From Aquimonas sp046318115 (GTDB lineage Bacteria; Pseudomonadota; Gammaproteobacteria; Xanthomonadales; Xanthomonadaceae): a stretch of DNA of 64,000 nucleotides. The notes under the pieces are model-generated. The model was not told the origin of the DNA. It was given only the letters and a program-made list of their open reading frames with translations, and made no database searches. This document shows, piece by piece, positions 32,515 through 40,911 of the stretch. The position numbers and the translations under genes are program-made. Position 1 is the first letter of the stretch. Each line of letters begins with the position of its first letter. The stretch is from positions 1-64,000 of the forward strand of contig JBKCVA010000034.1 of assembly GCA_046318115.1 (NCBI GenBank). Direction: 5' to 3'.

Positions 32515-34082
32515 ACCACCTGCCCATCCTGCCGATCGTGCTGCCGCTGCTGGCCGGCGCCCTGCTGCTGTTGATCGAGCGCGCTGGCCTGACTGCGCAA
32601 CGCGCACTGGCCGCCGTCGCCATGCTGCTGCAGCTCGGTGTAGCCTGGCTGCTGCTGCAGAGCGCGAGCACGGGCGAGGTCAGCGTCTACCTGCTCGGCG
32701 ACTGGCCGGCGCAGATCGGCATCAGCCTGGCACTCGACCGCCTGTCGGCGCTGATGGTTGCGACCACCGCCGTGCTGGGCAGCGCCGCCCTGCTCTACGC
32801 CAGCTCGGGCTGGGACAGTCGCGCCCTGCACTTCCATGCCCTGTTCCAGTTCCAGCTGGCCGGCTTGAACGGCGCCTTCCTGACCGCCGACCTGTTCAAC
32901 CTGTTCGTGTTCTTCGAGGTGCTGCTGATCGCCAGCTACGGCCTGCTGCTCTCGGGCGGGCGCGGCCCGCGCATCCGGGTGGGCTTCCAGTACGTGGTGT
33001 TCAACGTCACCGCCTCGACCCTGTTCCTGGTCGCGCTCGGCCTGTTCTACGGCCTGCTCGGCGTGCTCAACATGCACGAGATGGGCGAGGCCATCGGCCG
33101 CGCGCCGGTCGAGAACCGCGGCCTCATCCTCGCCGCCGGCGGCATCCTGCTGGTGGTGTTCGGCGCCAAGGCGGCGCTCTTGCCGATGTACCTGTGGCTG
33201 CCGCAGACCTACGCGCGCTCGCCGGCGCCGGTGGCGGCGCTGTTCGCGATCATGACCAAGCTCGGCATCTACGCGATCCTGCGCGTCTACACCCTGCTGT
33301 TCGGCGAAGACGCCGGTGCGCTCGCAGGCTGGGCGTCGGACTGGCTGCTGCCGGCAGGCGCGATCGCACTGGTGCTCGCGAGCTTTGGCGCGCTCGCCGC
33401 CAGCAGCCTGCGCGGGCTCGCGGCCTACCTGGTGGTGGTCTCCGCGGCGACGCTGTTCATCGTGCTGGGTCTTGACGCTTCGGCCAGCACCGGGCCGGGT
33501 CTGTATTACCTCGTGCACAGCACCTTCGGCGCGGCTGCACTGTTCCTGCTCGCCGATCTGATCCGCCGTCGCCGCGGCAGCGCCGGCGACAGCTTGAAGG
33601 CGCTCGTGCCGGTGCCGCACCGCGGCCTGTTCGGCGCGCTCTACCTGCTGATCGCAGTGAGCCTGGTCGGCCTGCCGCCGCTGTCGGGCTTCGTCGGCAA
33701 GTTCACCCTGCTGGCATCAATGGAGAACGCCAAGGCGGCCTGGCTGTGGCCGCTGATCCTGATCTGCAGCCTGCTCTGCCTGATCGCCATGGCGCGTGCC
33801 GGCAGCCAGCTGTTCTGGAAGAGCGGCGGCGTGCGCGACGACGAAGACTCGGAGGCAGAGGCGGGCGCGCTGCGACCGGCACGGGTCGAGCTGATCGCCG
33901 TCGGTGCGCTGGTCGCGCTCGGCATCGGCATGAGCCTGTTCGCCAATCCGCTGCTGCGCTACAGCCGCGAGACCGCGCAGCAGGTGCATTCCACCCAGGA
34001 CTACCGGCGCGCGGTCGAGTCCGCCTCGCCGCGCCTGCGCTCCGCCACACCGCTGGCGCCTGCTGCCGGGGAGGCCCCGTGA
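32511..34082 (+). CDS. mrpD: Na+/H+ antiporter subunit D (MrpD/MnhD), NuoN-like
   Basis: 523 residues, about fourteen membrane helices, the second large antiporter subunit. Conserved positions seen include FNLFVFFEVLLIASYGLLL with the TM5 glutamate, GAKAALLPMYLWLPQTYARSPAPVAALFAIMTKLGIYAILR with the lysine and histidine-equivalent region, and SLRGLAAYLVV. VGLPPLSGFVGKFTLL lies near residue 385. Length and order (A-C-D-E-F-G) match group 2 Mrp operons. The stop TGA shares one base with the next ATG. Confidence 0.96.
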   Translation: MNHLPILPIVLPLLAGALLLLIERAGLTAQRALAAVAMLLQLGVAWLLLQSASTGEVSVYLLGDWPAQIGISLALDRLSALMVATTAVLGSAALLYASSGWDSRALHFHALFQFQLAGLNGAFLTADLFNLFVFFEVLLIASYGLLLSGGRGPRIRVGFQYVVFNVTASTLFLVALGLFYGLLGVLNMHEMGEAIGRAPVENRGLILAAGGILLVVFGAKAALLPMYLWLPQTYARSPAPVAALFAIMTKLGIYAILRVYTLLFGEDAGALAGWASDWLLPAGAIALVLASFGALAASSLRGLAAYLVVVSAATLFIVLGLDASASTGPGLYYLVHSTFGAAALFLLADLIRRRRGSAGDSLKALVPVPHRGLFGALYLLIAVSLVGLPPLSGFVGKFTLLASMENAKAAWLWPLILICSLLCLIAMARAGSQLFWKSGGVRDDEDSEAEAGALRPARVELIAVGALVALGIGMSLFANPLLRYSRETAQQVHSTQDYRRAVESASPRLRSATPLAPAAGEAP

Positions 34083-34567
34083 TGAAGACGCTGTTTCCCG
34101 CACCGCTGCTGAGCCTGTGCGTGTTCGTGGTGTGGCTGCTGCTGGTCGGCAGCATCGAACCCGGCCACCTGCTGCTGGCGACCCTGCAGGCCGTGCTGCT
34201 GCCGCAGATCGCCCAGCGTCTGCGTCATGGGCCGGCCGGTATCCACCGCCCGTGGGTGGCGCTGCGCCTGTTCCTGGTGGTGCTCTGGGACATCGTGGTC
34301 TCCAACATCCAGGTGGCCAAGCTGATCCTGGGGCGCGAGGCGAACATCCACCCGGGCTTCCTGTGGCTGCCGCTGGAGGTGCGCAACCCGCACGCCATCG
34401 CCACGCTCGCCGGCATCATCACCATGACCCCGGGCACGCTGAGCGCCGAGGTCAGCGCGGACAACCGCTACCTGCTGGTGCACTGCTTCAGCCTCGACGA
34501 CGAGGCCGGCACCATCGCCCAGATCAAGCAGCGCTACGAGGCCCCGCTGAAGGAGATCTTCGAATGA
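34082..34567 (+). CDS. mrpE: Na+/H+ antiporter subunit E (MrpE/MnhE)
   Basis: 161 residues. Two or three N-terminal membrane segments (LLSLCVFVVWLLLVGS, LLLATLQAVLLPQIAQ) are followed by the MrpE core (LRLFLVVLWDIVVSNIQVAKLILG) and the cytoplasmic part IATLAGIITMTPGTLSAEVS, the family signature, then DDEAGTIAQIKQRYEAPLKEIF. MrpE has no complex I counterpart and is needed for full antiport in other bacteria. The start is the ATG overlapping the mrpD stop; the open frame upstream is only a shadow of mrpD. Confidence 0.95.
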   Translation: MKTLFPAPLLSLCVFVVWLLLVGSIEPGHLLLATLQAVLLPQIAQRLRHGPAGIHRPWVALRLFLVVLWDIVVSNIQVAKLILGREANIHPGFLWLPLEVRNPHAIATLAGIITMTPGTLSAEVSADNRYLLVHCFSLDDEAGTIAQIKQRYEAPLKEIFE

Positions 34568-34833
34568 TCGACACCGTCATCGGCATCGTCATGGGCATGC
34601 TGCTCGTGGCCCTGTGCCTCTCGGGCTGGCGCCTTCTTCGCGGGCCGTCGATCGAGGACCGGATCCTCGCCATCGACACGATGTACATCAACACCATCGC
34701 ACTGCTGATTCTGCTCGGCATGCAGCTGCGCTCGGACGTCTACTTCGAAGCCGTGCTGGTGATCGCCATGCTCGGTTTCGTCGGCACGCTGGCGCTGTCG
34801 CGCTATGCCATGCGCAGGGACATCATCGAATGA
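34564..34833 (+). CDS. mrpF: Na+/H+ antiporter subunit F (MrpF/MnhF)
   Basis: 89 residues with three helices. WRLLRGPSIEDRILAIDTM is the characteristic MrpF loop between helix 1 and 2, with the conserved acidic residue, followed by INTIALLILLGMQLRS and FEAVLVIAMLGFVGTLALSRY. The start overlaps the mrpE stop by four bases (ATGA) and the stop overlaps mrpG. Confidence 0.95.
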   Translation: MIDTVIGIVMGMLLVALCLSGWRLLRGPSIEDRILAIDTMYINTIALLILLGMQLRSDVYFEAVLVIAMLGFVGTLALSRYAMRRDIIE

Positions 34834-35159
34834 ACATCGACAGCGTTCTTGAGTATCTGATGGCCGCGCTGCTGTTGACGGGCGGGTTCTTCGCGATCGT
34901 CGGCAGCTACGGGCTGTTCAAGCTCGGCAGCTTCGAGAAGCGGCTGCACGGGCCGACCAAGGCGACCACGCTGGGCGTTGGCGGCATCCTGATCGCCTCG
35001 ATGCTGTTCCACCTGGTCTGGAGCGAGGCCTTCAGCCTGCGCGAACTGCTGATCACCCTGTTCCTGTTCATCACCGCACCGGTATCGGCGCTGATGATGA
35101 TGCGTGCGCATCTGGTGCAGCGTGGCCAGCGGCCGCTGGCACCGAGCCGCGAGGATTGA
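34830..35159 (+). CDS. mrpG: Na+/H+ antiporter subunit G (MrpG/MnhG)
   Basis: 109 residues with three helices: YLMAALLLTGGFFAIVGSYGL, then the family segment DxxxRLHGPTKATTLGVGG (here KRLHGPTKATTLGVGGI), and LRELLITLFLFITAPVSALMM. The last gene of the operon; a dispersed repeat begins two bases after the stop codon and may form the transcript end. Overlap with mrpF is four bases. Confidence 0.95.
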   Translation: MNIDSVLEYLMAALLLTGGFFAIVGSYGLFKLGSFEKRLHGPTKATTLGVGGILIASMLFHLVWSEAFSLRELLITLFLFITAPVSALMMMRAHLVQRGQRPLAPSRED

Positions 35160-35160
35160 G

Positions 35161-35316
35161 GCAACGCTGAAGAATCGGGCGTTGTCGCAAGCCATGGAGG
35201 GCGCGACCGCGGGTGGGGCGCGCAGGCGCTTGATCCAGCGCACGCGAGTCCGGACCCGTGCAGTACCCGCGATCACGGATCAAGGTCAGGATGGACCTGA
35301 TCCGTGCCGCCTTGAG
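35161..35316. repeat. Structured dispersed repeat, copy B
   Basis: Related to the element at 5970-6160. It begins GCAACGCTGAAGAATC with an imperfect hairpin (GCAACGC with GCGTTGT), shares CATGGAGGGCGCG, GATCCAGCG and CGAGTCCGGACC, and ends with a hairpin GGATCA-AGGTC against GGACCTGATCC. It lacks the outer inverted end seen in copy A. It fills the convergent gap between mrpG and the kinase gene and supplies the kinase's last codons and stop. Confidence 0.7.
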
Positions 35317-36124
35317 CGGTCGGCACACTCGCGGCTTGGCCACCGTCCGCCGGCAGCCACAGTCGGAATCGCGTGCCCTGTCCCGGCAGCGAGGCCACGC
35401 CGATGTCACCACCGAGGGCGCGGATGGCCTCACGGGCGTAACTCAGGCCCAGTCCGCTGCCGCCGGAATCGCGGCGCCGGCTGAAGCCGCGCTCGAACAC
35501 GCGGTCGATTTCCTGCGGTGCGATCCCGATGCCGTTGTCGTCGATCTCGACCACCAGGTGTCCGCCCTGGCGTTGGCAGCGCCCGCGCAGACGCCCGCGG
35601 AAATCGCAGACCTCCTGCTCGGCGCGACGCTCGATCGCCTGTACGGCATTGATGGCGAGGTTCAGCAGCACGCGGTCCAGCACCGCGAGCGGGCCGTGCC
35701 AGGGTTGCGCGGGCTCCGCGCCCTGTCCGGACTCATCGCCCAGTTCGATGGCGCGTCCGCTGCGCGCCGAGGCCAAGCGCAGGGCCGCGCGCAGACGCTC
35801 ACCGAGATCGAAGGTCTGGCTGGCTGCCGCCGCGCCCTGGCCCTGCGCGCGCAGCTCCTCGACCAGGCCGGCCATGCGCTGCTGCGCGGCGACGAGGGTG
35901 TCGATGCGCTCGGCAAAACTGTTGAAGCGCTGCGCGAAATGCGCGTGCACCGCCGGGTCGAGGTCCTCCCCCGCCAATTCCAGCAACTGGGCATGGAAGG
36001 CCTTCAGTTCGGCTTCCACGTCCTGGGTGCACAGGCGCGCGATGCCGAGCGGGTTGCCGAGCTCGTGGGCCAGCAGCGCAGCCTGCTCGGCGGGCAGCAG
36101 CCAGGGCGTGCGAGCCCCGTTCAA
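35273..36124 (-). CDS. Sensor histidine kinase (transmitter only), TTG start coupled to upstream kinase
   Basis: 283 residues with no sensor or membrane part. The dimerisation/phosphoacceptor helix has LLAHELGNPLGIARL (His near residue 21). The ATPase domain shows the N box LLNLAINAVQAIE, G1 IDDNGIGIAPQEIDRVFERGFS and G2 SGLGLSYAREAIRALGG. The upstream stop and a TTG overlap as TTGA, and no ATG gives the His box, so a coupled TTG start is proposed. The last dozen residues (TDQVHPDLDP) and the stop come from the dispersed repeat. Such a soluble kinase may work with the adjacent large sensor and the GGDEF regulator. Confidence 0.8.
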   Translation of the reverse strand: MNGARTPWLLPAEQAALLAHELGNPLGIARLCTQDVEAELKAFHAQLLELAGEDLDPAVHAHFAQRFNSFAERIDTLVAAQQRMAGLVEELRAQGQGAAAASQTFDLGERLRAALRLASARSGRAIELGDESGQGAEPAQPWHGPLAVLDRVLLNLAINAVQAIERRAEQEVCDFRGRLRGRCQRQGGHLVVEIDDNGIGIAPQEIDRVFERGFSRRRDSGGSGLGLSYAREAIRALGGDIGVASLPGQGTRFRLWLPADGGQAASVPTAQGGTDQVHPDLDP

Positions 36125-39100
36125 CGCGGCAGCTCCAGCACGAAGCAGGCGCCTTCGCCGGGCCGGGAGTCGACCCGCAGGCGGCCGCCGTGCTCGGCGG
36201 CAATGCCCCAGGCCACCGACAGCCCAAGGCCGCTGCCCTCCCCCACCGGACGGGTCGTGAAGAAGGGCTCGAAGATGTGCGGCAACACCTCGGGCTCGAT
36301 GCCGCAGCCGTTGTCGCAGATCTCGAACTCGAAGCGCTCCTGAAGCGCGCGGGCGCGCACCGTCAGCCGCCCCTGCCAGCCGGCAGGCGCACGTTCGCGC
36401 TGCGCCTCGATCGCCAGCGCGGCGTTCTCGAGAATGGAGAGGAAGGCCTGGGACAGGCGTGCCGGCTGGCATTGCAGCGGCGGCAGCGGTGGAATGTCGC
36501 TCTCCAGCGCGATGCCGCCGCCCCGCAAGCGTACCTCCACGAGTTGAAGCGCCGCCCGCAATGGCTCATCGGCGGGCGCGAACTTGCGCTCTGACTCATC
36601 GAGGCGCGAGAACACGCGCAGCGCCTGCACGATGTGGTTGATGCGGTGACTGCCCTCGGCCACGGTGGCGAGTTGGGCGGCCAGCGCCTCCACCCGACGC
36701 GCGATCGCAGCAGCCACCTCGGGCTCCAGGTCTTCGCCACCCAACACAAGCAGGAACCGGTGGAACTCGGCCAGCGCATCATCGGCATTGCGGCTGGCCA
36801 GCTGCACGTAGTTGGCGGGATTGTTCAGCTCGTGCGCCAGTCCAGCCGTAAGCTGGCCGGCGGCGGCCAGACGCTCGGTCAGGGCCAACTTGCCGAGCGC
36901 CGCGGTGAGATCGGCCGTGCGCGCATCGACCTCGCGCTGCAGCCGCAGGCGCTGGGACTCGAGCTGGCGAAGGCGCAGTCCCACGAGTGCCGCGGCAAGA
37001 CCCACGGCGAGCAGCACGAACAGGAGGCGCGCACCCAGCGTGTCCCACCAGAACGGCTGCACCTGCACACCCAGCCGCGCTTCGGCAGCAGCCTCGACAC
37101 CTTCGGCGTTGCGCACCCGCACACGGAAGACATAGTCGCCGTGGGGCAGGTTGGTGTAGGTGGCGATCCGCCGACCGCGCGGCGCCTCGATCCAGTCGTC
37201 GTCGAAGCCGTCCAGACGGTAGGCGAACTGCAGATGCTCCGGCGCGACGTACTCGGGCGCGGCAAAGTGCAGGCTCAGGGTCCGCGCCTGCGCCGGCGGC
37301 AGCGCCAGCGTGTCCAGGCGATGCAGGGGCCTCGCCAGCACGGCGGAGGTCCCGTGCGGCTCGATGCGGCGATTGTCGAGCTCCAGCGCCGTCAGCACCG
37401 GTACGGGCGGTGGCGGAGCACGCCCCACATCGTCCGGATCGAACAGCGTCAGGCCATCGGGCCCGGCGAAGGCCAGCACACCCTCCGACAGACGCGCACG
37501 CGCACCGATCCAGTAGCGCCCCAGCACGCCGTCGGCGGCGTCGTAGCGGCGCAACTCACCGCGGGCCGGATCGAACTGTGCGATCGCACCGTTGATGCTG
37601 ATCCAAAGCCGTCCCTGATCGTCTTCCAGCAGGGCGTTCAGGCTACCTGCCGCCAGCGCGGTGCCCGCCAGAGCCGGGCGCAACTCGACCCGCGCGGGAT
37701 CACGCTCGGCGCCACGCAACAGCTCGATCAGGCCACCGCCATACGTCGCCAGCCAGAGGCGGCCGTTGCTGGCCTGCAGCAGGGCCGCCGGGCCAGCCGG
37801 CAGCTGGCCCGGACCTGGCGGGGTCATCACGGGATGCTGGTGGCGCAGCGCGCCGCTGCGCCGGTCGAACCAGTACAGACCATCGTGTGCGCCAAGCACC
37901 ACCGTGTCCTCATCGAGCGCTTCGATGAAGGTGACAATGGCCGGCAGCGGGTGTTCGGCCAACACCTCGCCGCGTGGGCGATGCACCACGAACAGGCCGC
38001 GGGTGTCCGCCGCGACCCACACGCGATCGCCATCCACCAGAAAGCGGCGCGAGCGCACGCCCTGCAGCGCGGGCGGCAAGGGTGCGGGCTGCAGGCGCCC
38101 TCCGCGGTCCAGCACGTGCAGGCCATCGCGGCTGGCCAGCCACAGCCCCTCGGGCTGCAGGTCCATCGAGTAGACGAAACCGCCCGGCGCAGGCGCGACC
38201 TCGCTGAGCGGCTCCTCCCCGGGGCGGAAGCGGTAAAGGGCCTCGGCACCGCCCAACCACAGCGCGTCTCCATCGGCCACGAGCGCGGCGATGCCGGGCG
38301 CGCGCAGGGCGTGGGTCGAACTGGCATCCGGGTCGTAGCTGCGGAAGCGGTTGTTGTAGGCGCTGAGACGGCTGGCCCCGCCCTCCCAGGTGCCGATCCA
38401 CAGGGTGCCCGCACGATCCTCGAGCAGCGACATCACACACCCCCGGCCCAGGCTGTAGCGCTGATGGCGCTGGTGCTCGTAGCGCATGACCTGAAGCGTG
38501 CCGCCCGCCTCCTCGCGATAGGCCTGCAGGCCCGTTTCGTCGCCGGCCCAGACCACCCCGCTGCGATCGACCTGCAGGCTGCGCACTTCGCTGCGCGCCT
38601 GCGGAGCAGCCTGCCAGCGGGACGTCGCCGGATCGAGCAGCGACAGCGGCAGCTGCTCACCGCCGACCCAAAGCCGCCCCCGGGCGTCCACCGCCAGCGC
38701 ATGGACGGGTCGGCCCTCGGCCGGCCCGGAAGGCGCCCGCGCGAACTCACCCGTGTCCGGGTTGAAGCGCCACAGGCCGTCGACGGTACCCAGCCAAAGC
38801 ACATCGCCGACCATCCGCAGGGCGCGCACGCGCTGGTCGGCACCGTCACCCGGCAGGCGATAGTGGAGGAAGCCGCCGCCCTCCTCGCGCAGGGACAGGC
38901 CTGCATCGGTGCCCACCCACAGCCGGCCGCGGCTGTCGACATGCAGGGCCAGCACGCTGTCGCCGGCCAGGCTGCGCGGATCGTCCGGGCGGTGCCGGAA
39001 CACCTCGAATCGCTCGCTGTCGGGGCGCAGACGGTTGAGGCCCGCCTGGGTCCCGATCCAGAGGGCGCCATCGGGGTCCACAGCGAGGGCGCTGACCCAG

Positions 39101-39381
39101 TTGTTCGACAGACTGCCCGGCCGCGAGGCGTCGGGCCGATACACGCGGAACTCGAAGCCGTCGAACCGGTTGAGGCCGTCCTGGGTGCCGAGCCAGACAA
39201 AGCCCTGCGCGTCCTGGGCCATCGCCAGCACGCTGTCCTGCGACAATCCGGACTCCTGGTCGAGCCTGCGGAAGCGCAGGTCGACCGGATCCAACGCCGC
39301 CAAGGCCAGCGACGGCAACAGCCACAGGAGGCAGGCGCAGAACCGGGCAAGCGCTTGGATGGGGAGAAGCGTGGGCGGCAC
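36121..39381 (-). CDS. Two-component-regulator propeller sensor histidine kinase
   Basis: 1086 residues. A signal peptide (FCACLLWLLPSLALA) leads to a periplasmic propeller of Reg_prop repeats in residues about 35-680 (GFVWLGTQDGLNRFDG, GALWIGTQAGLNRL, GRLWVGTDAGLSL, GTLWIGTWEGGASRL). A Y_Y_Y domain follows (LQFAYRLDGFDDDWIEAPRGR, about 715-770), one membrane helix near 775-800, a dimerisation domain with the phosphoacceptor in LTAGLAHELNNPANYVQLAS near 847, and an ATPase domain with ICDNGCGIEPEVLPHIFEPFFT and GSGLGLSVAWGIAAEHGG to the end. No receiver or DNA-binding domain is attached, unlike Bacteroides hybrid systems. The ligand is unknown. Confidence 0.95.
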   Translation of the reverse strand: MPPTLLPIQALARFCACLLWLLPSLALAALDPVDLRFRRLDQESGLSQDSVLAMAQDAQGFVWLGTQDGLNRFDGFEFRVYRPDASRPGSLSNNWVSALAVDPDGALWIGTQAGLNRLRPDSERFEVFRHRPDDPRSLAGDSVLALHVDSRGRLWVGTDAGLSLREEGGGFLHYRLPGDGADQRVRALRMVGDVLWLGTVDGLWRFNPDTGEFARAPSGPAEGRPVHALAVDARGRLWVGGEQLPLSLLDPATSRWQAAPQARSEVRSLQVDRSGVVWAGDETGLQAYREEAGGTLQVMRYEHQRHQRYSLGRGCVMSLLEDRAGTLWIGTWEGGASRLSAYNNRFRSYDPDASSTHALRAPGIAALVADGDALWLGGAEALYRFRPGEEPLSEVAPAPGGFVYSMDLQPEGLWLASRDGLHVLDRGGRLQPAPLPPALQGVRSRRFLVDGDRVWVAADTRGLFVVHRPRGEVLAEHPLPAIVTFIEALDEDTVVLGAHDGLYWFDRRSGALRHQHPVMTPPGPGQLPAGPAALLQASNGRLWLATYGGGLIELLRGAERDPARVELRPALAGTALAAGSLNALLEDDQGRLWISINGAIAQFDPARGELRRYDAADGVLGRYWIGARARLSEGVLAFAGPDGLTLFDPDDVGRAPPPPVPVLTALELDNRRIEPHGTSAVLARPLHRLDTLALPPAQARTLSLHFAAPEYVAPEHLQFAYRLDGFDDDWIEAPRGRRIATYTNLPHGDYVFRVRVRNAEGVEAAAEARLGVQVQPFWWDTLGARLLFVLLAVGLAAALVGLRLRQLESQRLRLQREVDARTADLTAALGKLALTERLAAAGQLTAGLAHELNNPANYVQLASRNADDALAEFHRFLLVLGGEDLEPEVAAAIARRVEALAAQLATVAEGSHRINHIVQALRVFSRLDESERKFAPADEPLRAALQLVEVRLRGGGIALESDIPPLPPLQCQPARLSQAFLSILENAALAIEAQRERAPAGWQGRLTVRARALQERFEFEICDNGCGIEPEVLPHIFEPFFTTRPVGEGSGLGLSVAWGIAAEHGGRLRVDSRPGEGACFVLELPR

Positions 39382-39514
39382 GTCGTACCCTCGAAGGCGG
39401 CGCCAGCGATGCTAGCCGACATCGCCGTGGCTGGCGCGCTTGGCGGAAAGCGCAGGCTGCCGCATGATCCGGACCAGCGCGCGCTGCCATGCCGCGCAGC
39501 CAGGGGAGCACCGC

Positions 39515-40705
39515 GTGAGCGTGTTCAAAAGGGAACGTCTGCCGCCCGAGGAGCAGTCCATCGCGCCCAGCCACTGCGTGCTCGTGGTGGACGACGAGCC
39601 CGGCAATCTCAGCGTGCTGCGCGCGCTGCTGCTCCCTCGTTACCGCGTGCTCGAGGCCGGCGGTGGCGCCACCGCGCTGGCCCTGCTCGACAGCCTGCCG
39701 CCCGAGCATCTGCCCAGCGTGATCCTCAGCGACCAGCGCATGCCCGGCATGAGCGGCGTCGAGCTGTGCAGCCAGCTCGCCCGGCGCCTGCCGCAGGCGA
39801 TCCGCATCATCGTCACCGGCTTCGTCGATGTCGGCGCCGTGGTCGAGGCCATCAACAGCGCCGGCATCCACAAATTCGTGGTCAAGCCCTATGACCGCGA
39901 CCAGCTGCTGCTGACCGTCGAGCGCGCCGTCGAAACCTTCGAGATGCGTCGTCGCATCGAGCTGCAGGTGCAGGAGTTGGAAGCCACGGTGCGGCAGCGC
40001 ACCGCCGAGCTGGAGGCCGCCAACGCCGCCCTGCGCGCGGCCAACGCCGAAATCGAGCGCGCCAGCCTCACCGATCCGCTGACCGGACTCGGCAACCGCC
40101 GGGACGCCAGCCGGCGGCTGGAAGCGAGCGCCGATGAGCGTCGCCGCAATGACTCCGGCCGCCAGGTCGTGCTGATGCTCGACATCGACCACTTCAAGCA
40201 GGTCAACGACCGCTACGGACACAGCGGCGGCGATGCCCTGCTGGTGGCCTTTGCCGACCTGCTGCGCCGGCACTGCCGCAGCGACGATCTCGCGGTGCGC
40301 TGGGGCGGCGAGGAGTTCCTGATGCGTTTCGGCGTGCGCGACGAGGCGCACGCGCTGGCGCGCGCCGAAGCCCTGCGCATCGCCATCCGCGAGGCGCGCT
40401 TCCCCTTGGGCGGCGGCAAGGAAGGCCAGTGCACCAGCTCGATCGGGCTGGCCTGCCTGCCGCTCGATCCCGCTCGTCCGGATTGGCTGGACTGGCAGCA
40501 GGTGATCGACCTCGCCGACCATGCGCTCTACCTCGCCAAGCATGGCGGCCGCGACCGCGTGGTTGGCCTGTTCGCCACCGGCCTCGCGCCCTGCCCGAGC
40601 GACAGCGCCAGCGCCGACGCCCTGCTCTCCGCGGGCTGTATCGAAGTGCGCGCCGCCCCGTCAGGCCCGAAGGAGGGCGAGCGCTGTCCGCAGTCCTCGC
40701 CTTGA
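39515..40705 (+). CDS. Response regulator with GGDEF diguanylate cyclase domain
   Basis: 396 residues from a GTG preceded by AGGGGAGC; an ATG 48 bases upstream is possible but lacks such a site. The receiver domain (about residues 22-145) has VLVVDDEPGNLSVLRALL, the phosphoacceptor Asp in VILSDQRMPGMSG near 71 and the Lys in HKFVVKPYDRDQLL. A coiled coil (about 150-190) joins it to the GGDEF domain (about 190-350): SLTDPLTGLGNRRDASRRLE, LMLDIDHFKQVNDRYGHSGGD and the active site WGGEEFLMRFG. No RxxD inhibitory motif is visible just before GGEEF. It should make cyclic di-GMP on phosphorylation, probably by the two divergent kinases. Confidence 0.95.
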   Translation: MSVFKRERLPPEEQSIAPSHCVLVVDDEPGNLSVLRALLLPRYRVLEAGGGATALALLDSLPPEHLPSVILSDQRMPGMSGVELCSQLARRLPQAIRIIVTGFVDVGAVVEAINSAGIHKFVVKPYDRDQLLLTVERAVETFEMRRRIELQVQELEATVRQRTAELEAANAALRAANAEIERASLTDPLTGLGNRRDASRRLEASADERRRNDSGRQVVLMLDIDHFKQVNDRYGHSGGDALLVAFADLLRRHCRSDDLAVRWGGEEFLMRFGVRDEAHALARAEALRIAIREARFPLGGGKEGQCTSSIGLACLPLDPARPDWLDWQQVIDLADHALYLAKHGGRDRVVGLFATGLAPCPSDSASADALLSAGCIEVRAAPSGPKEGERCPQSSP

Positions 40706-40766
40706 CGCCGGCCAAGCTGCGCTGCAAGCGCCCGCGAAAACAGGCGAGGAGGCTCCCGGCGGCTTG

Positions 40767-40866
40767 CTGAAAAATTCCCTCCCGGGGAGTTTTTCAGGTC
40801 GGCGCTCCGGCACAGGTCCGTACCGCCTCACGACGAAGCCATCGCTTGCGCGCTTGCTTCGTCGTG
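40767..40866. terminator. Two hairpins between convergent genes, likely bidirectional terminator
   Basis: CTGAAAAA (40767-40774) pairs with TTTTTCAG (40790-40797), with CCC/GGG inside, so both strands have an A/T run beside a GC stem. A second stem, CACGACGAAGC (40829-40839) with GCTTCGTCGTG (40856-40866), follows. CCGGC...CTGAAAA near 40757 also resembles the complement of TTTTCAACAGCCGG near 40900, so the whole 150 bp may be a nested palindromic element. Confidence 0.6.
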
Positions 40867-40911
40867 CAGGCCCTGCCTGGCCGGGCGAGCAGGCTGCTTT
40901 TCAACAGCCGG

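Noticed and set aside
35273..39381. One kinase gene broken by a frameshift
   Set aside because: The upstream protein already ends with a complete ATPase domain, and the second has its own phosphoacceptor helix and ATPase domain, so two separate kinases are more likely.
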